From Micromonospora violae (GTDB lineage Bacteria; Actinomycetota; Actinomycetes; Mycobacteriales; Micromonosporaceae): a DNA stretch of 64,000 bases. The notes under the pieces were generated by a model that saw only the letters and a list, made by a program, of their open reading frames with translations, ran no database searches and had not been told where the DNA came from. The stretch spans positions 1,550,001 to 1,614,000 of the forward strand of contig NZ_SHKK01000001.1 in NCBI RefSeq assembly GCF_004217135.1, in the 5' to 3' direction. The translations under genes were made by a program, and so were the position numbers. Shown here in pieces: positions 53,240 to 61,579 of this stretch (positions are counted from its first letter, which is position 1; each line of letters begins with the position of its first letter).

Positions 53240-53284
53240 CGGGTGCGATATACGTTGGAAGTGGCAGGGAGTGGATCTCCCCGT

Positions 53285-53995
53285 TCATCCGCCGGCGACA
53301 TCAGCGCCGCCCGCCTCTCGGGCTCTCAGTCCTCGGCCGATCTGCCAGGCGGCGACAGGCACGGCCGCGACGAAGCCGGCGATAAGCCCGATCTGGCCGG
53401 CAAACCAGAACGTGGTGCTGTCGGGCCGCAGGGGTGGCTCCGGAAAGACCATGTGGTGCGCGAGCGTCAGCCACCCGAACAGCACCACCTCGAACACGGT
53501 GATGGTCAGCAGTTCGATCTTGACGACGGTCGCCAGTGCCGGCCCGATCTGTGCGACGCCGCGACGAGGCTCGTCGAAGACCCGAAAGAGCACGGCGATC
53601 GCCACCGCCATCAGATAGTCGCCGACGTAAGCGACCCAGAGCGCGTGGTGGGCCGCGTCGAAGCCGACGACGTACAGGGCGACCTCGGCGACGATGAAAC
53701 CGAGGGCGCAGTGCGCGCCACAACGGCACAGCTGGGTGACGATGTGGCCCCGGCGGGGTCGTCGAGGCTGACCCTCCGGCCGCCGTCGCGAGAGCGCCTC
53801 GGGTCTTCCCCAGCGCCAGTAGAGACGGACGGCTGCCGGACCGACGTAGAGGACGGTCACCAGCCAGACGATCTCCATGACCTTGGCCGGTTGACGGTGC
53901 CCGCGCAGATAGGTGTCGGCGAGGACGATCGTGAAGCTGACGACGCCGGCCGCGAGTGAGGCCCAGGAGAGCGCCAGGAGCCAGGTGGGGTGCAT
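53285..53995 (-). CDS. DUF4396-like membrane protein
   Basis: A 236-aa membrane protein with at least five hydrophobic segments: LLALSWASLAAGVVSFTIVLA, IVWLVTVLYVGPAAVRLYW, LGFIVAEVALYVVGF, YLMAVAIAVLFRVF, ITVFEVVLFGWLTLA and FAGQIGLIAGFVAAVPVAAW. The arrangement resembles the DUF4396 family, whose role is unknown. The ATG at 53995 follows GAAGGGACAGGG. It lies 123 bp upstream of the rph-like gene on the same strand. Confidence 0.75.
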   Translation of the reverse strand: MHPTWLLALSWASLAAGVVSFTIVLADTYLRGHRQPAKVMEIVWLVTVLYVGPAAVRLYWRWGRPEALSRRRPEGQPRRPRRGHIVTQLCRCGAHCALGFIVAEVALYVVGFDAAHHALWVAYVGDYLMAVAIAVLFRVFDEPRRGVAQIGPALATVVKIELLTITVFEVVLFGWLTLAHHMVFPEPPLRPDSTTFWFAGQIGLIAGFVAAVPVAAWQIGRGLRAREAGGADVAGG

Positions 53996-54169
53996 CCCTG
54001 TCCCTTCCACGCGCGGTGCTTGTCACGGCCGAACGTGGAGGGGGCTCGCGGACTGGTGTCGACGGCCGAGGGCGCCCACAGTCTTTCACGCCGTACTCGA
54101 ACGCACCGGCAGATCGGCGCTCCGGCCGGCCGCCGCACCACGAGGGGTCGAGGGGCGTCGCCGCGCTGG

Positions 54170-54175
54170 CACACT
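54170..54175 (+). promoter_or_regulatory. Weak -10-like element
   Basis: CACACT is followed by 7 nt and the ATG at 54183, consistent with leaderless transcription, though the hexamer is a poor match. Confidence 0.25.
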
Positions 54176-54182
54176 CTCGGAC

Positions 54183-54953
54183 ATGGTCGACTGGTATACG
54201 CGGGCCGACGTGGACCGCGACGTCATCCGGGTCACGGAACCGCACGTCAACGAGCTGCTCTCGGCGAACTTCTGGTGGCTGCGGGGCACCGACCGGGACA
54301 TCGTGATCGACGCCGGTCTCGGTGTCGTTGCCCTGCGGCACGCGATTCCGGGCATGTTCGAGCGGGACCCGCTGGTCGTGCTCACCCACGCGCACCTCGA
54401 TCATGTCGGTGGGGCGCCCGAGTTCGGTGACCGGGCCGCCCACCCGGCCGAGGCGGGGCTCCTGGCGGCAGGTGTGCCGGCGAGCCTGTACGGCCCGGAG
54501 CTCTACGACAAGCTGGGCATCGACGCGGGCGGCGAAGCCGTTCCCGAGCTCATGATCGACGCGCTGCCCGATCCCGGCTACGACCCGGCTGGCTACCGCA
54601 TCGAACCCATGGGCCTGAGCCGCCTGCTCGACGACGGCGACCGGATCGACCTGGGCGGACGGGTGCTGACCGTGCTGCACCTCCCCGGCCACACACCGGG
54701 GAGCATCGCCCTGCTGGAGGAGCGCACCGGGACGCTGTACTCCGGCGACATCATCTACGAGGGCGCCCTGATCGACGATCTGCCGAACTCCGACGTGGCC
54801 GCCTACCGGCGCAGCATGGCGTTCCTCGTCGACCTCGACGTCTCCGTTGTCCATCCCGGCCACGGGCGCAGCTTCGACAGGGCGCGCCTTCGCCAACTGG
54901 CCGAGGCCTACCTGCGGAGGACGGCCGCCAACTCCGCCCATGACAAAAGCTGA
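54183..54953 (+). CDS. MBL-fold metallo-hydrolase
   Basis: A 256-aa metallo-beta-lactamase-fold hydrolase. The metal motif is LTHAHLDHVGG, with later ligands in LHLPGHTPGSIALLE and YSGDIIYEGAL, and HPGHGRSF near the end. Residues match two-metal MBL proteins of the glyoxalase II or lactonase type. No signal peptide is seen. It stands alone between a divergent membrane gene and the TMEM175-like gene. Its substrate is unknown. Confidence 0.9.
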   Translation: MVDWYTRADVDRDVIRVTEPHVNELLSANFWWLRGTDRDIVIDAGLGVVALRHAIPGMFERDPLVVLTHAHLDHVGGAPEFGDRAAHPAEAGLLAAGVPASLYGPELYDKLGIDAGGEAVPELMIDALPDPGYDPAGYRIEPMGLSRLLDDGDRIDLGGRVLTVLHLPGHTPGSIALLEERTGTLYSGDIIYEGALIDDLPNSDVAAYRRSMAFLVDLDVSVVHPGHGRSFDRARLRQLAEAYLRRTAANSAHDKS

Positions 54954-54958
54954 CATAG

Positions 54959-54964
54959 CATAAT
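54959..54964 (+). promoter_or_regulatory. Candidate leaderless -10 element
   Basis: CATAAT is followed by exactly 7 nt and then the GTG at 54972, supporting that start. Confidence 0.45.
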
Positions 54965-54971
54965 TCGCTGG

Positions 54972-55619
54972 GTGCCTCCCAGCAGGGAAACCCCACGGTT
55001 GACGCGCGGTGCGGGTCGGTTGACGGCTTTCAGCGACGGTGTCTTCGCGATCGCCGTGACGCTTCTCGTGCTGGAGATCCAACCGCCCCACGACTTCGGG
55101 CACCTCCTGCGAGGGCTCGGTGCGCTGTGGCCCTCGTACCTGGCCTACATGCTCAGCTTCCTGCTCATCGGGCAGGTGTGGGTCAATCACCACGTCATGT
55201 TCGACCGCGTCCGGCACGTCGACCGAGGGGTCCTGGTCCTCAACACGCTCCTCCTGATGGTCATCGCGTTCCTGCCGTTCTCCACGTCACTGCTCGCCGA
55301 GGCGCTGCGCGCTAAGCAGGGGCTACGCCCGTCGGTCGTCGTCTACGGCGGCACACTGTGGACCGCTGCGGCCCTCTTCAACATCATTTGGGCCCACCTG
55401 CGCCGCACCGAACTGCTGGACCCCGACCTCGGCCCGTTCGGCGTTCGGGCCATCGGCCGCCGATTCGCGCTCGCACTGGTCTGGATCGGCTCCGGCGTTC
55501 TCGTCGGCGCGTTCGTGCCGATCGCCGGCGTCGTCATCATCGCGGCCTTCCTGCCCGCCTACTACCTGCCCATTCGTGGCGAGTACGGCGAGGACGACCG
55601 CCCGCCGGCCGACAACTAG
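54972..55619 (+). CDS. TMEM175-like (DUF1211) membrane protein
   Basis: A 215-aa membrane protein with the TMEM175 signature RLTAFSDGVFAIAVTLLVL near the N-terminus, where the FSD motif lines the first helix. About five further hydrophobic segments follow. Bacterial TMEM175 proteins form weak potassium channels. The GTG start at 54972 is supported by a -10 motif with leaderless spacing. The next gene is 134 bp downstream on the same strand. Confidence 0.8.
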   Translation: MPPSRETPRLTRGAGRLTAFSDGVFAIAVTLLVLEIQPPHDFGHLLRGLGALWPSYLAYMLSFLLIGQVWVNHHVMFDRVRHVDRGVLVLNTLLLMVIAFLPFSTSLLAEALRAKQGLRPSVVVYGGTLWTAAALFNIIWAHLRRTELLDPDLGPFGVRAIGRRFALALVWIGSGVLVGAFVPIAGVVIIAAFLPAYYLPIRGEYGEDDRPPADN

Positions 55620-55753
55620 GGACCGGACCGGGTGACGAGAAGGCGTGATCCCCGCACCGGGGGAGGCGGTTCCCTCCCGGTGGCGATACGCCCGTCTCGT
55701 CGTTCAACCACGGTGAGGTGGTACGCGCCAACCCCCACCGAGACGGAGCCGCC

Positions 55754-56401
55754 ATGTCCACCACAGTTGCTGCCGCACCGCCGCCACCGCCGTCCTGGGC
55801 GCGGTGGGCCGGTCACGTGGCGTGGATCGCCCCCGTGCTGGGGTTCATCCCGCTGCACGTGCCGTGGATCCTCGGCATCCCGCTGTTCGCCAATCCCGGT
55901 CCGTTCCGCGAGTGGTACCACGGTCGCGGGCCCGGGGTGGGGGACCACCCGGTCAACGGTTTCCTGGGCCTACCGGCCGGCGCGTTCTACCTGGGCGTGC
56001 TGTGCGTGCTCGCCGGGCTCGGCGGCGTCCTGGCGCTGGGGCTCATTCAGCAATGGGGCGTGATCTTCCCCCGGTGGGTGCCGTGGCTGCGCGGACGTCG
56101 GGTGCCGCCATGGCTGCCGCTGACGCCGACGGTGCTGGGCTCCACCCTGATGATCGGCTACTCGGCGACCCTGCCCTGGCAGTTCGCGGCGGACCTCGCG
56201 GAGCCCGGCACGGAGGACATCTTCACCCGAACCGGTGTCCTGATCGGCCTCCCGCTGCTGCTGGCCTGGACGATCGCGTTGCCGCTGGCCGGTTGGTCCT
56301 ACTACCGCCGTACCCGTCCGCCATGGCGCGAGCGTCGACGCTGGTCGGTGTCGGTCGACGACCGGCCGGCGCCGCCGTCGATGTGGCCCAGGATCGGGTG
56401 A
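55754..56401 (+). CDS. Hypothetical membrane protein (215 aa)
   Basis: A membrane protein with a proline-rich N-terminus (AAAPPPPPSW) and about four hydrophobic segments (WIAPVLGFIPLHVPWILGI, AFYLGVLCVLAGLGGVLALG, TPTVLGSTLMIGYSATL and LPLLLAWTIALPLAGWSYY). The sequence between them is tryptophan-rich. No family is recognised. The ATG at 55754 is preceded by GACGGAGCC. Confidence 0.65.
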   Translation: MSTTVAAAPPPPPSWARWAGHVAWIAPVLGFIPLHVPWILGIPLFANPGPFREWYHGRGPGVGDHPVNGFLGLPAGAFYLGVLCVLAGLGGVLALGLIQQWGVIFPRWVPWLRGRRVPPWLPLTPTVLGSTLMIGYSATLPWQFAADLAEPGTEDIFTRTGVLIGLPLLLAWTIALPLAGWSYYRRTRPPWRERRRWSVSVDDRPAPPSMWPRIG

Positions 56402-56433
56402 CGCGTCGCCCGTGGGCGAGTCACCAAACCAAA

Positions 56434-56462
56434 TTGATCATCGTGTGGAGTTCGGCTATCGT
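56434..56462 (+). promoter_or_regulatory. Promoter of the lipoprotein gene
   Basis: TTGATC and TATCGT are separated by an ideal 17 bp, and the -10 lies 8 nt before the GTG at 56471. This is a good sigma-70-type leaderless promoter. Confidence 0.6.
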
Positions 56463-56470
56463 CCGCGTCC

Positions 56471-56977
56471 GTGAAATCTTCCCGTCTTGCTTCCGCCATC
56501 CTGATCCTTGCCGTTTCGACGACCCTCGCCGCCTGTGGCGACAGCGACAAGGCCACGACCGCCGGGTCCGCCACGCCCGCTCCCACGTCCGCGGCCCCGT
56601 CCGCGGTGGTCACCTCCGCCGCCGCCACGCCCTCCTCGTCACCCGCGGCGGGTGCCGCGAGCGACAAGGAGCTCTGCGAGGCGGTGAAGAAGGCCAGCGA
56701 CGAGATGAAGGCGGAGCTGGTGAAGGTCGCCACGGCGGGCGAGCCGTCGGCCGAGGACTTCAAGAAGATCCTGACCGAGATGGAGAAGCGGGTGACCACC
56801 GCCGCCGCGACCGGTGACGGCAAGGTCGCCACCGCCCTGCGGACGTTCGGTGCCGAGGCGGCCAAGGCCGCTGGCGCGGCGGACCCGGCGACCGCCGCCG
56901 ACAACCCGGCCTTCGAGAAGGCTGGCAAGGACATCACCACCGCGTGCAAGGCGGCCGGCGTCAACGTGATCGTCTGA
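56471..56977 (+). CDS. Putative lipoprotein
   Basis: A 168-aa exported lipoprotein. The signal peptide KSSRLASAILILAVSTTLAAC ends in a lipobox LAAC, so Cys-21 is probably lipidated. The mature protein has a Thr/Ala/Pro/Ser-rich spacer of about 45 residues, then a lysine/alanine helical region (SDKELCEAVKKASDEMKAEL) with a second and third cysteine, C-TTAC, near the end. No enzymatic motif is visible. The GTG start at 56471 is fixed by the promoter. Confidence 0.75.
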   Translation: MKSSRLASAILILAVSTTLAACGDSDKATTAGSATPAPTSAAPSAVVTSAAATPSSSPAAGAASDKELCEAVKKASDEMKAELVKVATAGEPSAEDFKKILTEMEKRVTTAAATGDGKVATALRTFGAEAAKAAGAADPATAADNPAFEKAGKDITTACKAAGVNVIV

Positions 56978-57010
56978 CCTCGTGACGCACCCGAGTCGGG
57001 TGCACCACAG

Positions 57011-57044
57011 CCGTGGCCCCCTCGCTCAGGCGAGGGGGCCACGG
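57011..57044. terminator. Bidirectional terminator containing a stop codon in its loop
   Basis: Two 14-bp perfect arms (CCGTGGCCCCCTCG / CGAGGGGGCCACGG) enclose a 6-nt loop. The TGA of the minus-strand gene at 57026 lies in the loop. It serves both convergent genes. Confidence 0.8.
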
Positions 57045-58039
57045 CTGACGGAGACGGCCGGCGACAGCGCACGCAGGAAATCGGGCGCGTCGAACATCTC
57101 GCCGGCCGAGGCGACGCCGCTCGTCCTCGTCTCACCATCGAGGATGCGCCGGACCGCCTCCACCGCCAGGGGCGCGCTGACGGCGTAGATGTCCCGACCA
57201 CTGGCCACGACGCGGCGGCGCTCGTCACCGCGACGCACGACGACGTCGACCGTGAACGTCTGCGCTGACCGGCCCTGCCCGTCGACCGCGACCGGTGCCG
57301 CCGCGGCGGCCAGGTCGGTGGCGGCGTCGACCGTCATGTACGTCTTCACCTCGGGGATGGCCAGGTGCCGGGGGATGGTGACGACGTCGGCCATGGTGAA
57401 CTCGCCGAAAACGCTGCGGCGGCCCAGCGGCGCGGGGAAGTCCCAGTCCACAGTCGGCAGGTCCCCCGCGCAGTGGTACTCCAACCGGCCGCCGGTGTAA
57501 CGGACCCGGCGACCATCACGACGCTCGCGGGAGACGACGCCGGCGGCGACCGTCCCGGCCGTCGGGTGCCAGCTGCTCAGTCCGTACGCGACGTGCGCCT
57601 CGTCGGCCGTCGTCCAGTCGCCCATCGCCGTCGTCGCGAGCAGGTCACCGAGCCCACCGAAGAAGGCCATCGCCGGGACCACCGCGACACCGGCGCTGCG
57701 GGCACGTTCGGTGAAGTGCGCGAACGTGTCCACGTTGGCCTCGATCTCGGCCGCCACGTCGACGTACGGGATCCGGGCGCGCAGCGCCGCCTCGATCACG
57801 CCGGCCGCTGTCGACGCGAACGGGCCGGCGCAGTTGATGACCGCGTCCGCGCCGATCAGCGCCGCGTCGAGCGAGGCCGGATCGTCGACCGACGCCACCC
57901 GGTAGGGGAGTGCCAGGGCGTCCAGCTTGTGCGGGTCACGGCCCACCGGCAGCACACCGAAACCGCGCTCGCGCAACTCCGCCACCACGAACCGCCCGGT
58001 GTGCCCGTACGCCCCGAAAACCGCGACGTTCTGACCCAT
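57026..58039 (-). CDS. Saccharopine dehydrogenase-like / trans-acting enoyl reductase-type protein
   Basis: A 337-aa Rossmann-fold protein starting NVAVFGAYGHTGRFVVAEL with the GxxGxTG-type NAD(P) loop. INCAGPFASTAAGVIEAAL is the family-typical second motif. Actinobacterial members are annotated saccharopine dehydrogenase or trans-acting enoyl reductase, but their substrates are mostly unproven. The ATG at 58039 follows GAGGGGGGCAG. It is divergent from the GlxA regulator by 94 bp, so that regulator may control it. Confidence 0.8.
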   Translation of the reverse strand: MGQNVAVFGAYGHTGRFVVAELRERGFGVLPVGRDPHKLDALALPYRVASVDDPASLDAALIGADAVINCAGPFASTAAGVIEAALRARIPYVDVAAEIEANVDTFAHFTERARSAGVAVVPAMAFFGGLGDLLATTAMGDWTTADEAHVAYGLSSWHPTAGTVAAGVVSRERRDGRRVRYTGGRLEYHCAGDLPTVDWDFPAPLGRRSVFGEFTMADVVTIPRHLAIPEVKTYMTVDAATDLAAAAAPVAVDGQGRSAQTFTVDVVVRRGDERRRVVASGRDIYAVSAPLAVEAVRRILDGETRTSGVASAGEMFDAPDFLRALSPAVSVSRGPLA

Positions 58040-58120
58040 CACTGCCCCCTCGAAAGATCGACTGGGACCAGCCTCCCGTGGCGGCCGACGGCCGACCAGT
58101 GTCGGGAACGCCAACCCCCG

Positions 58121-58126
58121 TACAGT
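58121..58126 (+). promoter_or_regulatory. Candidate leaderless -10 element
   Basis: TACAGT followed by 7 nt and the ATG at 58134 fits a leaderless promoter. Confidence 0.45.
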
Positions 58127-58133
58127 TTCGGAC

Positions 58134-59075
58134 ATGGCCCTTGTCGCGATCGCCGCCACCGACGGCATGCTGCACTTCGAGCTGGCCCTGACCTGCGAGG
58201 TCTTCGCCCGCGACCCCTCCGGCCTGGCCGACCCCTGGTACGAGCTGGTGGTCTGCGGTCCCGGCCCGGCCCGGGTCGGCCGATTCCTGCTGGAACCCGA
58301 CGACGGGTTGGACCGCCTCGCCCGCGCCGACACCGTGATCGTCCCGTCGATCGAGGACATCGACGCGGACGTATCCCCCGACCTGCTCGACGCGGTCCGC
58401 GCCGCCCACCGGGCGGGCGCCCGGATGGTCTCGCTGTGCACCGGGGCGTTCGTGCTGGCCGCCGCCGGGGTGCTCGACGGGTTGCGGGCCACCACGCACT
58501 GGGCCCACACCGAGGTGTTGGCCGCCCGCTACCCCCGGGTACGGGTCGACCCGGACGTGCTCTACGTCGACAACGGCACCGTGCTCGCCTCCGCCGGCAA
58601 GGCCGCCGCGATCGACCTGTGCCTGCACCTGATCCGCCGTGACCACGGCTCGACAGTCGCCAACGCCGTCGCCCGCCGCCTGGTCGTGCCACCGCACCGC
58701 GCCGGCGGACAGGCGCAGTACGTCACCACCCCGGTGCCCGCCCGCGACGACCACCCGCTCGCCGCACTGTTCCCCTGGGCGCTGGCCCGCCTGGACCAGC
58801 CGCTGACCGTCGAGGACCTGGCCCGGCAGGCGAACATGAGCTCCCGCAACCTGGCCCGCCACTTCCGGTCGGCCACCGGCACCACCCCCCTGCTGTGGCT
58901 GTCGACCCAGCGGATCCGCCGCGCGCAGGAGCTGTTGGAGAACACCGACGACAGCATCGACGCCATCGCCGAGGCGGCCGGCATGGGCACCGCCGCGACG
59001 CTGCGCCGACACTTCCACCGCACCGTCGGCGTGCCGCCGGACGCGTACCGGCGCACCTTCCGCGCCGTCCGGTGA
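58134..59075 (+). CDS. GlxA-family (DJ-1/PfpI plus AraC) transcriptional regulator
   Basis: A 313-aa regulator with an N-terminal DJ-1/PfpI amidotransferase-like domain (about residues 1-165, MVSLCTGAFVLAAAGVLDGL with the nucleophile-elbow Cys) and C-terminal AraC helix-turn-helices (about residues 205-310, VEDLARQANMSSRNLARHFR and DAIAEAAGMGTAATLRRHF). GlxA regulators often govern metabolite-degradation genes. It is divergent from the saccharopine-like gene. The downstream glucosidase is convergent. Confidence 0.9.
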   Translation: MALVAIAATDGMLHFELALTCEVFARDPSGLADPWYELVVCGPGPARVGRFLLEPDDGLDRLARADTVIVPSIEDIDADVSPDLLDAVRAAHRAGARMVSLCTGAFVLAAAGVLDGLRATTHWAHTEVLAARYPRVRVDPDVLYVDNGTVLASAGKAAAIDLCLHLIRRDHGSTVANAVARRLVVPPHRAGGQAQYVTTPVPARDDHPLAALFPWALARLDQPLTVEDLARQANMSSRNLARHFRSATGTTPLLWLSTQRIRRAQELLENTDDSIDAIAEAAGMGTAATLRRHFHRTVGVPPDAYRRTFRAVR

Positions 59076-59078
59076 TCC

Positions 59079-61130
59079 CTAGCGCTGGTCGGGGCGTTGG
59101 CGGGCGAACGCGTCGCGCTTGCCCCACCGGCCGGGGATGTCCAGCAGCGCGATCCGCCCGAAGGCGGTGGGCAGCGCCGGGTCCACAGCCAGGTGGTCCT
59201 CGTGCGGGTTGATCCCGAGCATGGTGCGGATCAGCAGCATGGTGGCGCCGCTGGACCACGCCTGCGGACTGCCGGCGGTCGGGTAGCGGATCGGAAACCG
59301 GGTGGTGTCGCGGTCGAACCCGCCGAACGCCTCGGGTAGCCGACCCTCGAAGTAGGTGGCGGCCGACAGGATGCCCTCGGCGATGCGGGCCGCCTCGTTG
59401 GCGAACCCGTAACGGCGCAGACCCCAGGCGATGAACGAGTTGTCGAACGGCCAGACCGTGCCGTTGTGGTAGCCGAGCGGGTTGTACCGGCGCTGCCCCT
59501 CGGCGAACGTCCGCACCCCCCAACCGGAGAAGAGCGCCGGACCCATCAGATGCTCGACCAGCCGGGGTGCCCGCTCCGGCGGCACGATGCCGCTCCACAA
59601 CAGGTGCCCGATGTTGGACGACAGGCTGTCCACGGGAGTGCCGTCGTGGTCGAGAGCGAGGGCGTAGAAGCCGCGGTCCTCCAGCCAGAAGTCCCGGTTG
59701 AACCGGTCGTACAGGGCCGCCGCCTCACTCTCCAGCCGTTCAGCGAAAGCAGGGTCACCCCACACGGTACGGGCCAGCCGAGCACCTCGGATCTTCGCGT
59801 CGTAGGCGTACCCCTGGGTTTCGCAGGTGGCCCTCGGGAAGCCCGGCAGCCGGCCGTCGGCGTAGGAGATGCTGTCCCAGGAGTCCTTCCAGCACTGGTT
59901 GTCCAGGCCGGTGGCGCGGTTGCGGCGCTGGTACCAGACGTAGCCGGTGGACGTCAGGTCCGCGTACTGGTCGATCCAGGCCAGGGCCGCGCGGGCCTCC
60001 TGCTCCAACTCGATCACCAGCGCCGTGTCGCCGCTCCACCGTTCGTACTCGTCGAGCAGCACCACGAACAGCGGGGAGGCGTCCACCGTGCCGTAGTACG
60101 GGGAGTGCGGCTGCTCCTCGAACGCGGCCGACTCCCCGTACCGCAGCTCGTGCAGGATCCGGCCCGGGTCCTCCTCCAACACGTCGTCGATCCGGGCGCC
60201 CTGCAACGAGGCGAGAATCCGCAGCGTCGGTGGGGTCAGCGACGGGGTGACGGGCAGGGTCTGCAGACAGGTCAACAGGCTGTCGCGGCCGAACAGGGTC
60301 ATGAACCAGGGCAACCCGGCCGCGGGCACGCTCGCGCCGCCGAGCGAGAGTGGCGCGAAGCGCAGCGCCGCCAGGTCCACCAAACTGCGGTGATAGACCT
60401 GCTGCAGGGCGACGCTCTCGGTGTCCAGGGTCGGGGCCGCCGCGACCCAGGCCCGCACGCTCGCGGGCAGGGTGGACTCGTCCGGCCGTTGCGCCCGCAG
60501 GGCCGAGCGCAGGTCCACACCGTCGGGACGCACCGCCCGCATGACCGCCTGCAAGCGCGTCGACCACTGCTCGCCGATGCCCAGTCGCACCGTGAACCGC
60601 AGGCCCTGCGGGTCGAACTCGGCGGGCTCGCTCGCCGACACGACGACCTCCCGCCGGTACGTGGAGCGCCGGTAGCCCAACCGCAGCTCGTCCGGGCCGA
60701 CCTCGGTGTAGTACACGCCGGCCTTGTCGTGGCTGTCGAACTTGATCTCGAAGATGTCGGCGAAGTCGGCGGCCACCTCCAGCCGGATGTCCAACTCCAT
60801 GTCATGCTCGCCGTAATTGAAGATCGTCACCGATTCGGTGAGGTCCGGGCCGATCCGCCGACGCCGGATGGCGGACACGTCGGCCTCCACGTAGTCGACC
60901 GCCGCGCCCGGCACCACGAAGAACGTGACCTCGTAATACTGGCTGTCGTCCACCGACAGGGCGGTCATGCACTCGCCGTTGACGAAGAGCATCCAGCGGG
61001 ACAGGAAACGGGTGTCGGCGGCGAACAGCCCGACCGGCGTGGCGGGCGACGACTCCACGTCACCACTGGCGTCGGACACCATGAAGGTGTTGCCGTCGAT
61101 ACAGGCCACGGTGCCCTGGATGTCCTGCAT
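59079..61130 (-). CDS. Amylo-alpha-1,6-glucosidase / glycogen-debranching-type glycosidase
   Basis: A 683-aa protein of the GDE family. The N-terminal beta domain (NTFMVSDASGDVESSPATPVG, GLFAADTRFLSRW) matches the glycogen-debranching N-terminal domain, and the (alpha/alpha)6 barrel contains DTALVIELEQEARAALAWIDQ, the acidic WKDSWDSISYADG and the GTVWPFDNSF block. Such enzymes hydrolyse branches or trim oligosaccharides. The 3-bp gap to the SCP2 gene upstream indicates an operon. Together with glgX it provides a second debranching route. Substrate specificity is uncertain. Confidence 0.85.
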   Translation of the reverse strand: MQDIQGTVACIDGNTFMVSDASGDVESSPATPVGLFAADTRFLSRWMLFVNGECMTALSVDDSQYYEVTFFVVPGAAVDYVEADVSAIRRRRIGPDLTESVTIFNYGEHDMELDIRLEVAADFADIFEIKFDSHDKAGVYYTEVGPDELRLGYRRSTYRREVVVSASEPAEFDPQGLRFTVRLGIGEQWSTRLQAVMRAVRPDGVDLRSALRAQRPDESTLPASVRAWVAAAPTLDTESVALQQVYHRSLVDLAALRFAPLSLGGASVPAAGLPWFMTLFGRDSLLTCLQTLPVTPSLTPPTLRILASLQGARIDDVLEEDPGRILHELRYGESAAFEEQPHSPYYGTVDASPLFVVLLDEYERWSGDTALVIELEQEARAALAWIDQYADLTSTGYVWYQRRNRATGLDNQCWKDSWDSISYADGRLPGFPRATCETQGYAYDAKIRGARLARTVWGDPAFAERLESEAAALYDRFNRDFWLEDRGFYALALDHDGTPVDSLSSNIGHLLWSGIVPPERAPRLVEHLMGPALFSGWGVRTFAEGQRRYNPLGYHNGTVWPFDNSFIAWGLRRYGFANEAARIAEGILSAATYFEGRLPEAFGGFDRDTTRFPIRYPTAGSPQAWSSGATMLLIRTMLGINPHEDHLAVDPALPTAFGRIALLDIPGRWGKRDAFARQRPDQR

Positions 61131-61133
61131 CGG

Positions 61134-61496
61134 CTACGTCCCGCTGTCCACGCCACGGCGCTGGGCCAGCCGTGGCTCGCGGGAGAACAGCCGCCCGATG
61201 CGCAACGCCAGGCCGAGGTCACCGTCGACCATGATCTCGCCACGGGCGATCGCCGCCACGCCGTTCACCTCACCGCGCGCCATCGCGTCCGCGACCCGCG
61301 CGGACACCCTGATCACCGTGGTGGCGGGCTCGGCGCTGCGCGTCACCCGCATCTGGCCATGATCGATGGCCAGGAGCCACTGCTCCAGCCGGTCTCCGTC
61401 CCGGATGTCGAAGCGCACGCTGCCGCGCACCTTGCTGAACCGCGGGTCCTGGCCGGCGACGGTCAACCGCTCAAAGAATGCCTCGGTCGCCGTCAT
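61134..61496 (-). CDS. SCP2 sterol-transfer-like protein
   Basis: A 120-aa protein resembling the SCP2 fold: SVRFDIRDGDRLEQWLLAID, then RVTRSAEPATTVIRVSARVAD and a glycine-rich GEVNGVAAIARGEIMVDGDL. The fold binds lipids or acts as a small stand-alone lipid-transfer module. It is the first gene in the operon with the glucosidase, 3 bp apart. Why a lipid-binding protein would be coupled to a glucan enzyme is unknown. Confidence 0.75.
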   Translation of the reverse strand: MTATEAFFERLTVAGQDPRFSKVRGSVRFDIRDGDRLEQWLLAIDHGQMRVTRSAEPATTVIRVSARVADAMARGEVNGVAAIARGEIMVDGDLGLALRIGRLFSREPRLAQRRGVDSGT

Positions 61497-61579
61497 CCCA
61501 CCTCCCCGGCCGCCAGCAGAAGCGCCCGCCGCCTACCCGCTCCCGGCCACTGTTAACGCCGGTCGACGAGGCTCGGTGG

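Noticed and set aside
53163..53288. Longer upstream start of the rph-type gene
   Set aside because: The extra frame is proline/glycine-rich, covers the rifamycin element and -10 motif, and lacks a ribosome site.
59466..61556. Very long plus-strand open frame opposite the amylo-glucosidase
   Set aside because: The complement encodes a clear GH family protein, while this frame is a high-GC shadow with G/Q/R-rich, motif-free sequence.
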